Shown: piece after piece, positions 49,515-57,502 of the stretch
How the letters are laid out: the number at the start of each line of letters is the position of its first letter
How positions within the stretch are numbered: position 1 is the stretch's first letter
The notes under the pieces: model-generated
The model's input: the letters and a program-made list of their open reading frames with translations, nothing else
What the model was told of the DNA's origin: nothing
The model's database searches: none
From: Bacteroides pyogenes DSM 20611 = JCM 6294
GTDB lineage: Bacteria; Bacteroidota; Bacteroidia; Bacteroidales; Bacteroidaceae
Direction: 5' to 3'
NCBI RefSeq assembly: GCF_000428105.1
Contig: NZ_ATZH01000003.1
Coordinates: 124,001-188,000, forward strand
Length of the DNA stretch: 64,000 nt
Program-made: the position numbers and the translations under genes

Positions 49515-49817
49515 ATGGGAATGTTTTTCAACTCGATGAGGAAACCGCGTAGATTCAATCACAAGTATATCTACGTGGATGAGCGGAAGGAAAAGCTTGC
49601 CGAAATGGAGGAGAAGGCTAAGCGGGATTTGGGAATGCTTCCTGAAAAAGAATTTAAACCGGAAGACATTCGTGGTAAATTTGTAGAGGGAACCACGCAT
49701 CTGAAGCGGAGAAAGGAGAGCGGACGCAAACCTGTTTCCTTGGGAATCATATTGATTATCATTGCCCTGCTCTTGTATCTGTGGCATTATCTACAGACAG
49801 GGAGCTGGTCTTTTTAG
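49515..49817 (+). CDS. small membrane protein of unknown function
   Basis: Encodes 100 residues. The first 70 are charged and basic (MRKPRRFNHKYIYVDERKEK...), and one hydrophobic helix (SLGIILIIIALLLYLWHYL) lies near the C-terminus, so it is probably a tail-anchored inner-membrane protein. It lies 3 bases after the OstA-like gene and 9 before mutL, clearly within one operon. I do not recognise a characterised family. Confidence 0.85.
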   Translation: MGMFFNSMRKPRRFNHKYIYVDERKEKLAEMEEKAKRDLGMLPEKEFKPEDIRGKFVEGTTHLKRRKESGRKPVSLGIILIIIALLLYLWHYLQTGSWSF

Positions 49818-49826
49818 TTTTTTATT

Positions 49827-51731
49827 ATGAGTGATATCATACATTTATTGCCTGATTCGGTTGCCAATCAGATTGCTGCCGGTGAGGTGATACAACGCCC
49901 GGCATCTGTGGTTAAGGAGTTGGTGGAAAACGCCATAGACGCAGGTGCCCAAAATATACATGTGTTGGTGACTGATGCGGGTAAGACAGGAATTCAGGTA
50001 ATCGATGACGGAAAAGGTATGTCTGAAACCGATGCCCGCTTGTCTTTCGAGCGTCATGCCACTTCCAAAATAAAGGAGGCGGCAGACTTGTTTGCTTTGC
50101 GTACGATGGGATTCCGCGGCGAGGCACTGGCTTCTATTGCCGCTGTGGCTCAGGTGGAGTTGAAGACCCGTCCGGAGAGTGAAGAATTGGGTACCAGGCT
50201 GGTGATTGCCGGTTCGAAAGTGGAGATTCAGGAGGCTGTTTCGTGTGCGAAAGGGAGTAATTTTTCGGTGAGAAACCTGTTCTTTAATGTGCCTGCCCGT
50301 CGCAAATTCCTGAAAGCGAACTCTACGGAGCTGAGTAATATCCTGGCGGAGTTTGAGCGGATTGCTCTGGTACATCCGGAGGTCGCTTTTTCGCTTTACA
50401 GCAACGATTCCGAACTATTTAATCTTCCGGTTTCCTCTTTGAGGCAGCGTATCTTGTCTGTGTTCGGTAAAAAGCTGAACCTGCAATTGTTGAACGTAGA
50501 GGTGGAGACTACCATGATTAAGATTTCAGGATATGTGGCAAAGCCTGAATCCGCTCGTAAGAAAGGAGCGCATCAGTACTTTTTCGTCAATGGCCGATAC
50601 ATGCGCCATCCTTATTTCCACAGGGCAGTGATGGAAGCGTACGACCAATTGATTCCTTCCGGCGAACAGATCTCTTACTTCATTTACTTTGAAGTCGACC
50701 CTGCGAATATCGATGTGAACATCCATCCTACAAAAACTGAAATAAAATTTGAAAACGAACAGGCTATTTGGCAGATTCTTTCAGCGGCAGTAAAAGAATC
50801 GTTGGGTAAATTCAGTGCGATTCCTTCCATCGATTTCGATACGGAAGACATGCCTGACATTCCTGTGTTTGAACAAAGTTTACCGCCGGAACCTCCGAAG
50901 GTACACTACGATTCGGACTTTAATCCTTTTAAGTCTTCAAGCTCGGGATTCGGAGGAGGCTCTTATAGTCGTTCCAAAGTAGATTGGGAAGATTTGTACG
51001 GAGGGCTGACCAAAGCCAGCAGAATGAATGAATTACAACCTGAACCGGATTCGGAATGGGAAGAGCCTTCGGTAGGAGAAGGGACGATGGAACAGCTCGG
51101 AATACAGGCTGTTTCTGCCGCTTCATCGGTTTCGGCTTCTCTGTATACCAATGAGCCGATGACGGAGAAGGGGAATCAGCATTTACAGTTTAAAGGTAGG
51201 TTTGTTCTGATCGCTGTGAAATCGGGACTAATGCTGATCGACCAGCACCGGGCGCATGTTCGTGTGCTTTTCGATCGTTATATGGCACAAATCAGCCGTA
51301 AGCAGGGAGTTTCCCAAGGGGTTCTTTTTCCGGAGATGTTGCAATTGCCTGCTTCAGAAGCGGCAGTGTTGGAAGGTATCATCGACGATTTGTCGGCTGT
51401 GGGATTTGATTTGAGCAATCTGGGAGGCGGTAGCTATGCTATCAACGGTGTACCTGCCGGAATTGAAGGATTGAATCCGGTGGAGTTGGTGCGCAGCATG
51501 CTTCATACAGCTATGGAGAAAGGCAGTGACGTGAAAGAGGAAGTGCAAAGTATTTTGGCTTTGACGTTGGCACGCGCAGCGGCAATTGTTTACGGGCAGG
51601 TGTTGAGCAACGAAGAGATGAGAACTTTGGTCGACAGCCTGTTTGCTTGTCCTTCGCCCAATTATACTCCGGATGGGAAAATTGTGCTTACTACCATCAA
51701 GGAAGAAGATATCGAACGATTATTTAAGTAG
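49827..51731 (+). CDS. mutL: DNA mismatch repair protein MutL
   Basis: Encodes 634 residues. The GHKL ATPase domain has [19 protein letters not shown] and [14 protein letters not shown] variable linker (about 340-430) leads to the C-terminal dimer domain. There the endonuclease motif DQHAxxExxxxE reads [12 protein letters not shown] at residues 472-483, so both glutamates and the alanine are changed. The later CPHGRP-like motif reads CPSPNY. Nuclease activity is therefore doubtful. Coupled closely to the upstream membrane genes. Confidence 0.96.
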   Translation: MSDIIHLLPDSVANQIAAGEVIQRPASVVKELVENAIDAGAQNIHVLVTDAGKTGIQVIDDGKGMSETDARLSFERHATSKIKEAADLFALRTMGFRGEALASIAAVAQVELKTRPESEELGTRLVIAGSKVEIQEAVSCAKGSNFSVRNLFFNVPARRKFLKANSTELSNILAEFERIALVHPEVAFSLYSNDSELFNLPVSSLRQRILSVFGKKLNLQLLNVEVETTMIKISGYVAKPESARKKGAHQYFFVNGRYMRHPYFHRAVMEAYDQLIPSGEQISYFIYFEVDPANIDVNIHPTKTEIKFENEQAIWQILSAAVKESLGKFSAIPSIDFDTEDMPDIPVFEQSLPPEPPKVHYDSDFNPFKSSSSGFGGGSYSRSKVDWEDLYGGLTKASRMNELQPEPDSEWEEPSVGEGTMEQLGIQAVSAASSVSASLYTNEPMTEKGNQHLQFKGRFVLIAVKSGLMLIDQHRAHVRVLFDRYMAQISRKQGVSQGVLFPEMLQLPASEAAVLEGIIDDLSAVGFDLSNLGGGSYAINGVPAGIEGLNPVELVRSMLHTAMEKGSDVKEEVQSILALTLARAAAIVYGQVLSNEEMRTLVDSLFACPSPNYTPDGKIVLTTIKEEDIERLFK

Positions 51732-51752
51732 AACATTATAACACAAAAAGAC

Positions 51753-54700
51753 ATGAAAAGCATGACAGGCCGTAATAGGCGGTACAAAAATCTATTTTTT
51801 GCGTTTTCTTTAGTAGCAGCCCTCCCTTTTTTCCCTGTGCAGGCCGCACAAAAAGCGGATAGCTCTATAGACAAAAAACAAATGTTTAAAGTTTCGGGAG
51901 TGCGGAGGCTGAACTCGACGACTGCCGAAATAATCTTTTCCGGCGGGCGGAGAATGACGATTGACTTCTATGGTGAAAACATCTTCCGCATGTTCAGAGA
52001 TGATGCCGGAGGGATTATTCGTGATCCGCAAGCCATTCCCGAGGCGCAGATCTTGGTCGATGAACCGCGTCGTCCGGTGTCACGTCTTGACCTGTCGGAA
52101 AGCGTCGGTACGATCACGCTCGCTACACAGCGTATTCGTGTGGAAATAGACAAAGAAACTTCGTTGATGAAGATAACCGATTTGCGTACAAACAGGCCGG
52201 TGGTGGAAGAGACCGTTCCTGTCTCCATCGAAGAAGGAAGTGTGACCGTGACGCTGAAAGAGCATCCCGGTGAATATTTCTATGGAGGAGGTGTACAGAA
52301 CGGACGTTTCTCACACAAAGGAAAAGCCATCTCCATTGAGAACCAGAACAGCTGGACGGACGGGGGAGTAGCTTCGCCAACCCCTTTCTACTGGTCGACC
52401 AATGGCTATGGGGTGATGTTTTATACGTTTAAAAAAGGGCGTTACGATTTTGGAGCGGAGACTCCGGGTGTGGTAAGACTTTCGCATGAATCTCCGTATC
52501 TCGATCTGTTTTATATGGTGAACGACGGAGCGGTGCCTTTGCTGAACGATTTCTATCAACTGACCGGAAATCCCGTGCTCATTCCGAAATTCGGCTTTTA
52601 CGAAGGACACTTGAACGCTTATAACCGCGATTTCTGGAAAGAAGACGAGAAAGGTATTCTATTCGAAGACGGGAAACGATACAAAGAGAGTCAGAAAGAT
52701 AACGGTGGTATCAAAGAATCACTCAATGGAGAGAAAGGCAATTATCTGTTTTCTGCCCGGGCGGTGATCGACCGTTATAAGAAGCACGACATGCCTTTGG
52801 GTTGGCTGTTGCCCAATGATGGATACGGAGCCGGTTACGGACAGACGGAAACTCTCGACGGAAATATTGCTAACCTCAGGAGTCTGGGTGATTATGCCCG
52901 TAAGAACGGAGTGGAGATCGGGCTTTGGACACAGTCGGATTTGCATCCGAAAGCAGGCATCAGCCCGTTGTTGCAGCGCGATATTGTGAAAGAGGTGCGC
53001 GATGCGGGCGTACGTGTGTTGAAAACAGACGTGGCATGGGTGGGAGCCGGCTATTCGTTCGGCCTGAACGGTGTGGCGGATGTGGCTCATATCATGCCTT
53101 ACTATGGCAACGAGGCTCGTCCTTTCATCATTTCGCTCGACGGCTGGGCGGGAACGCAGCGTTATGCTACCATCTGGTCGGGAGATCAGACAGGAGGTGT
53201 ATGGGAATATATCCGCTTTCATATTCCTACCTATATCGGTTCGGGGCTCTCGGGTCAACCTAATATATCTTCGGACATGGACGGTATTTTCGGCGGAAAG
53301 AATCCGGTGGTGAACATCCGCGACTTCCAGTGGAAAACGTTCACGCCCATGCAGCTCAATATGGACGGATGGGGAGCGAATGAGAAATATCCGCATGCCC
53401 TCGGCGAACCCGCCACTTCGATCAACCGCATGTATCTGAAGTTGAAATCGGAGTTGCTGCCCTATGCTTATACTTACGCCAAAGAGGCGGTAGACGGCAA
53501 GCCGCTTATCCGTGCTATGTTCCTCGACTATCCGAACGATTATACGCACGGCACTGCCACCCGTTACCAATATATGTACGGTCCCGACTTTCTGGTTGCG
53601 CCTATCTTTCAGGCGACTAAGACAGACAAGGCTGGAAACGATGTCCGCAACGGCATTTATTTGCCCGAGGGCTCGTGGGTAGACTACTTCACAGGCGATA
53701 CGTACGAAGGAAACCGTATCTTGAACAATGTGGAAGCACCTCTTTGGAAACTTCCCGTGTTTGTAAGAAACGGAGCCATCATCCCGATGACAAATCCGAA
53801 CAATAACGTGCATGAGATAGATCGTTCGGTGCGTATCTACGAGTTGTACCCTTATCGCTATTCGGAGATGACGGAGTATGATGACGACGGAACGACCGAA
53901 GCCTATCGCTACGGCAAGCATGCCACCACCCGTCTGCAATCGGATGTAGATGCGAGGGGGCGTGTGCATATTACGATTCATCCCGCTCAAGGAGACTTTG
54001 AGGGATTTGTAAAGGAAAAGACAACGGAACTTCGCATCAACGTGACTGAAAAACCGAAAACTCTGCGCGCAAAGGTGAACGGAAAACGTGTGAAGCTCAC
54101 TGAAGCGAAGACGGTGGAAGAACTCCGCCGGGGGGAGAATGTGTATTTCTATGATGCCGCTCCCAATCTGAACCGCTTTGCCACAGAAAGCAGCGACTTT
54201 GCCAAGCAAGCAATCGTAAAGAATCCGCAACTGCTCGTCAGGCTGGCAAAGAGCGATGTAACGGCTGTCACACAGGAGCTGACGGTGGAGGGGTTCCGCT
54301 TCGAGCCTGCCGACCGCAACCTGCATGCAAGCGGGAACTTGGCGGCTCCTTTGGTGCGGATGACCGAAGAGAATACAGGAGCCTATACGTTGAAACCTAT
54401 TTGGGGGAAGGTGGAAAATGCTGATTTCTATGAGATAGAGGCGAATGGTATGTTGTATACGACGATACGTGATACGGAACTTCTGTTCGAAGATCTGAAG
54501 CCGGAAACGGATTACCTGTTTAACATACGTGCTGTCAACAAAGACGGGCTGTCGGCATGGACGCCGCTGGCGGCAAAGACCCGAAACAATCCGCTGGAGT
54601 TTGCCATTCGGGGTATCAAGGGAGAGACGAGCGTAGAGAATCAGGCGGGATTCGGTGTGAACCGCTTCTTCGATTTTGCCGAATCGGGCGACCTCTGGCA

Positions 54701-55616
54701 TACGAAGTACGGCGCAAAAGCTTTACCGTTCGAATTGATTGTTGATCTGGTGACGGTAAATCAGTTGGATAAGTTCTGGTATTTGCCTCGCGTGGACGCC
54801 GGAAACGGAACCTTACTCAAAGGCTCGGTGGCTTACAGCATGGATAAAGACAAATGGACGGATGCAGGAACGTTTGAATGGAAGCGCAATGGAGACACGA
54901 AAGAATTTGTATTTGCCGCCCGCCCGTCGGCACGTTACATCAGGCTCTCGGTTACGGAAGCTGTGGGCAATTACGGTTCTGGTCGCGAACTCTATGTGTT
55001 TAAGGTGCCCGGTACGGAAAGCTACCTGCCCGGCGACATCAACAACGACGGGAAGATTGACGAGAACGACCTGTCATCGTACATGAACTACACCGGTCTG
55101 CGTCGTGGTGACTCTGATTTTGAAGGATACATCAGCAACGGAGACATTAACAAGAACGGGCTGATCGATGCGTATGACATTTCGGTGGTGGCCACTTTAC
55201 TCAACGGGGGCGTGAAACCGCTGCCTAATGAAAAAGTTGGTGGAACGCTTTCCGTCAGTACAGCTAAACAGGTATACCAAGCGGGTGAAATGGTAGAGGT
55301 GCGTGTGAAGGGGAACGACCTGAAAGCGGTCAACGCGCTCAGCTTTGCCCTGCCTTACGATCAGGAAGAATATGAGTTTGTGGGTGTGGAACCGTTGCAG
55401 ATGAAAGCCATGGAGAATTTAACTTACGACCGGCTGCATACCAATGGCATGAAGGCCCTTTATCCGACCTTTGTTAACTTGGGAATGCAGGAGACGCTCG
55501 AGGGAAGTGTGGAACTTTTTGTCCTGAAGTTCAAGGCGAAGAAGCGCGTGCGTGCCGACTGGAAGCCGGCAGACGGCATGCTGGTCGACCGTCGGCTGGG
55601 TATTTCTGCTTTCTGA
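51753..55616 (+). CDS. secreted GH31 glycosidase with dockerin-like and cohesin-like modules
   Basis: Encodes 1287 residues. A signal peptide ends near VQAAQ (about 32). The galactose-mutarotase-like N-domain precedes a GH31 barrel with nucleophile Asp426 in VLKTDVAWVGAGY and acid/base Asp478 in IWSGDQTGG. Beta domains, a fibronectin III module (about 855-950) and an F5/8 type C/CBM32-like module (about 955-1085) follow. A type I dockerin-like pair of calcium loops starts at 1094 (GDINNDGKIDENDL, GDINKNGLIDAYDI), then a cohesin-like domain (about 1162-1287). The motif set and 52-residue spacing resemble GH31 alpha-N-acetylgalactosaminidases; that specificity is an inference. Starts 21 bases after mutL. 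Confidence 0.88.
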   Translation: MKSMTGRNRRYKNLFFAFSLVAALPFFPVQAAQKADSSIDKKQMFKVSGVRRLNSTTAEIIFSGGRRMTIDFYGENIFRMFRDDAGGIIRDPQAIPEAQILVDEPRRPVSRLDLSESVGTITLATQRIRVEIDKETSLMKITDLRTNRPVVEETVPVSIEEGSVTVTLKEHPGEYFYGGGVQNGRFSHKGKAISIENQNSWTDGGVASPTPFYWSTNGYGVMFYTFKKGRYDFGAETPGVVRLSHESPYLDLFYMVNDGAVPLLNDFYQLTGNPVLIPKFGFYEGHLNAYNRDFWKEDEKGILFEDGKRYKESQKDNGGIKESLNGEKGNYLFSARAVIDRYKKHDMPLGWLLPNDGYGAGYGQTETLDGNIANLRSLGDYARKNGVEIGLWTQSDLHPKAGISPLLQRDIVKEVRDAGVRVLKTDVAWVGAGYSFGLNGVADVAHIMPYYGNEARPFIISLDGWAGTQRYATIWSGDQTGGVWEYIRFHIPTYIGSGLSGQPNISSDMDGIFGGKNPVVNIRDFQWKTFTPMQLNMDGWGANEKYPHALGEPATSINRMYLKLKSELLPYAYTYAKEAVDGKPLIRAMFLDYPNDYTHGTATRYQYMYGPDFLVAPIFQATKTDKAGNDVRNGIYLPEGSWVDYFTGDTYEGNRILNNVEAPLWKLPVFVRNGAIIPMTNPNNNVHEIDRSVRIYELYPYRYSEMTEYDDDGTTEAYRYGKHATTRLQSDVDARGRVHITIHPAQGDFEGFVKEKTTELRINVTEKPKTLRAKVNGKRVKLTEAKTVEELRRGENVYFYDAAPNLNRFATESSDFAKQAIVKNPQLLVRLAKSDVTAVTQELTVEGFRFEPADRNLHASGNLAAPLVRMTEENTGAYTLKPIWGKVENADFYEIEANGMLYTTIRDTELLFEDLKPETDYLFNIRAVNKDGLSAWTPLAAKTRNNPLEFAIRGIKGETSVENQAGFGVNRFFDFAESGDLWHTKYGAKALPFELIVDLVTVNQLDKFWYLPRVDAGNGTLLKGSVAYSMDKDKWTDAGTFEWKRNGDTKEFVFAARPSARYIRLSVTEAVGNYGSGRELYVFKVPGTESYLPGDINNDGKIDENDLSSYMNYTGLRRGDSDFEGYISNGDINKNGLIDAYDISVVATLLNGGVKPLPNEKVGGTLSVSTAKQVYQAGEMVEVRVKGNDLKAVNALSFALPYDQEEYEFVGVEPLQMKAMENLTYDRLHTNGMKALYPTFVNLGMQETLEGSVELFVLKFKAKKRVRADWKPADGMLVDRRLGISAF

Positions 55617-55707
55617 AGAAAGATAGCCGGATAAGCAGCGGCAGTTCCGATGGTATCTCGGAATAGTTAATGGGGCAGCTTCATGTATCTTTTGCCGGTC
55701 GAAACAA

Positions 55708-55764
55708 AATCCCCTTTGTCTTAGCCTTGTATTATAATAAATGAGAGCTAAGGCAAAGGGGATT
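55708..55764. repeat. palindromic element, CCCCTTTGTCTTAGC type
   Basis: Arm 55708-55725 pairs with 55747-55764 over 18 bases with one wobble. The core CCCC-TTGT-TTAGC is shared with elements at 8403-8455 and 60888-60942. It lies after the GH31 gene and may act as its terminator. Confidence 0.75.
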
Positions 55765-55805
55765 CTCTCTGGAGGTCTCATTGCTTAAAAGTCATATAAA
55801 AATGG

Positions 55806-55895
55806 ATGAACTACTTCCTGATCCATGTACATGAATATGATGGAGACTACTTCAAAGATCTGGCAGACCTACTTCGGGACATTCCTGCATATTGA
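55806..55895 (+). CDS. possible 29-residue peptide, unknown
   Basis: An open frame reads MNYFLIHVHEYDGDYFKDLA followed by DLLRDIPAY. Its composition looks protein-like (acidic and aromatic residues in a helical pattern) but there is no promoter or ribosome-binding site that I can defend. It may be the end of a decayed gene. Confidence 0.15.
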   Translation: MNYFLIHVHEYDGDYFKDLADLLRDIPAY

Positions 55896-56059
55896 GTAGT
55901 TCGGACAATACTATATTTACAGGTAATATATCCGAAAACTATTTATGGGGCTGTCCGATTTTTGGGCGGCCCCGCAAAACCATTTAAGGAGACAGTCTTT
56001 TTTCGATATTTTTTAAAGGTTGTCGATTATCCCTATTCTGGCTTTGGAAAGATCCCATC

Positions 56060-57157
56060 TTATTGGTTTGCCGCGAATCTTCTCGCCTGTTCTTCTATCA
56101 ATTCTTTGTCGTCGAAGTAATTGATCTTCATTGCTTTCTTTACGTCCGATAATGTGTCGGCGGCAGCGGCTCTCGCCACTTCGCATCCTTTTCGCAGCAT
56201 CTCGTAAATGCCTGGAATGTCTTTTTCGAATTCCTTCCGGCGGTTGCGGATGGGCTCCAAAGTCTCTTGCATGATGGCGTTCAGGAACCGTTTCACTTTT
56301 ACGTCTCCCAAGCCGCCGCGCTGGTAGTGGGCTTTTAACTCCGCCAGATTCGGATAATCGGGCAGGTAACGCTCGAAATGTTCGGGGCGGCTGAAAGCGT
56401 CGAGATAAGTGAAGACCGTGTTTCCTTCGATCTTGCCCGGGTCTTGCACGCGAATGTGTCCCGGATCGGTGTACATACTCATCACTTTCTTTTGTATCTC
56501 GTCTGCCGTATCCGACAGGTAGATGCAGTTGCCCAGCGATTTGCTCATTTTCGCTTTGCCATCGGTCCCCGGCAAACGCAGGCACGCGGCATTTTGAGGC
56601 AGCAGTATTTCAGGCTCTACCAATGTTTCACCATAGATATGGTTGAAGCGGCGAACAATCTCGCGTGCCTGTTCGAGCATCGGTTCCTGATCTTCCCCCA
56701 CGGGCACGGTTGTAGCGCGGAAAGCCGTGATGTCGGCCGCCTGACTGATGGGATACGTAAAGAATCCTACGGGGATGCTGGCTTCGAAGTTGCGCATCTG
56801 TATCTCGGTCTTCACTGTCGGGTTGCGTTGCAGGCGCGACACGCTGACGAGATCCATGTAATAAAAGGTGAGTTCGCACAGTTCGGGAATCTGCGATTGG
56901 ATGAAAATAGTAGCTTTCTCCGGATCCAATCCGCAGGCAAGATAGTCGAGGGCTACTTCAATCACATTCTGACGCACCTTTTCCGGATTGTCGATATTGT
57001 CGGTCAATGCCTGTGAGTCGGCAATGAAAACAAACATCTTGCTGTAGTCGCCGGCATTCTGCAACTCCACTCTTCCTTTCAGCGAACCCACGTAGTGCCC
57101 GATATGAAGTCGTCCGGTAGGGCGGTCGCCTGTCAATATGATTTTTTCTTTCTTCAT
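56060..57157 (-). CDS. trpS: tryptophan--tRNA ligase
   Basis: Encodes 365 residues of a class I synthetase. HIGH is at residues 18-21 ([11 protein letters not shown]), and KMSKS is in [11 protein letters not shown] near residue 205. [14 protein letters not shown] binds substrate. It charges tRNA-Trp. It is transcribed away from carB, with a minus-strand -7 box 29 bases before the start. Slightly longer than the short B. stearothermophilus type. Confidence 0.97.
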   Translation of the reverse strand: MKKEKIILTGDRPTGRLHIGHYVGSLKGRVELQNAGDYSKMFVFIADSQALTDNIDNPEKVRQNVIEVALDYLACGLDPEKATIFIQSQIPELCELTFYYMDLVSVSRLQRNPTVKTEIQMRNFEASIPVGFFTYPISQAADITAFRATTVPVGEDQEPMLEQAREIVRRFNHIYGETLVEPEILLPQNAACLRLPGTDGKAKMSKSLGNCIYLSDTADEIQKKVMSMYTDPGHIRVQDPGKIEGNTVFTYLDAFSRPEHFERYLPDYPNLAELKAHYQRGGLGDVKVKRFLNAIMQETLEPIRNRRKEFEKDIPGIYEMLRKGCEVARAAAADTLSDVKKAMKINYFDDKELIEEQARRFAANQ

Positions 57158-57185
57158 TTTATTACCTTATTATATAATTGAACCG

Positions 57186-57220
57186 CAAAGATAGACATAA
57201 AAAGTGAAAGAAGCGCCAAA
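57186..57220 (-). promoter_or_regulatory. trpS promoter
   Basis: On the minus strand, TATCTTTG (57193-57186) is a consensus -7 box, and TTTG (57220-57217) lies 23 bases upstream, slightly far. The leader is about 23 bases and AT-rich. Confidence 0.55.
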
Positions 57221-57259
57221 ACCGTCTAACTTCATTTTGAGAAAAAGAAAGGGTTTCTT

Positions 57260-57290
57260 TTTGCTATGTGCGAAAAAAGTCGTTACTTTG
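57260..57290 (+). promoter_or_regulatory. carB promoter
   Basis: TTTG at 57260-57263, 20 bases, then TACTTTG at 57284-57290 (one base shorter than the TAnnTTTG box), followed by CGCC. Transcription would begin near 57297, just before the leader open frame at 57313. Confidence 0.6.
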
Positions 57291-57312
57291 CGCCGAATAA
57301 GAAAAACTGAGA

Positions 57313-57444
57313 ATGAATCAACAGGAAGTCAGAAGTAAGTATTACCTCCATTCGGACGATTTTTATCCGGATACGGCAAGCTTCTTCTTTTTTTCTGAAA
57401 AAACGATATGTAAGTTCTTTGGTAATGCGTTAGTCCTTCTTTAA
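57313..57444 (+). CDS. carB leader peptide (PyrL-like), candidate
   Basis: A 43-residue frame begins MNQQEVRSKYYLHSDDFYPD and continues TASFFFFSEKTICKFFGNAL before VLL. The four Phe codons (57382-57393, TTC TTC TTT TTT) form the U-rich part of a pyrimidine run just before a terminator. The frame ends at 57444, inside the terminator hairpin. In E. coli PyrL (44 residues, also FFF-rich) the same layout lets UTP level set RNA polymerase pausing and hence ribosome interference with the terminator. The sequence is not homologous in any way I can show; the similarity is of architecture. Confidence 0.55.
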   Translation: MNQQEVRSKYYLHSDDFYPDTASFFFFSEKTICKFFGNALVLL

Positions 57445-57462
57445 GGGTAACGCATTTTTTTT
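57424..57462 (+). terminator. attenuator terminator in the carB leader
   Basis: AATGCGTTA (57424-57432) pairs perfectly with TAACGCATT (57448-57456), followed by T to 57462. It lies 40 bases before the carB start and downstream of the carB promoter, so it must be passed to express carB. A competing pairing, GTATTACC (57339-57346) with GGTAATGC (57421-57428), would disrupt its left arm. Confidence 0.85.
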
Positions 57463-57502
57463 ATATGTACCTTAGGTATAAAACATATTTATAACAAAAA
57501 AG

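Larger units (their letters stand above)
55617..56059. other. gap between the GH31 gene and trpS (convergent)
   Basis: About 440 bases. It contains the 18-base palindrome at 55708-55764, a 29-codon open frame at 55806-55895, and a GGGGCTGTCC/GGGCGGCCCC hairpin at 55947-55973. No known gene. Confidence 0.65.

Noticed and set aside
52719..54701. 660-codon antisense frame in the GH31 gene
   Set aside because: It lies wholly opposite a gene with clear domain matches; its protein is rich in His, Arg and Cys in the manner of an antisense shadow.
57313..57462. Protein-binding riboswitch or PyrR-type leader for carB
   Set aside because: No known aptamer or PyrR-binding motif was recognised; the open frame and U-run fit a coupled-translation attenuator better.
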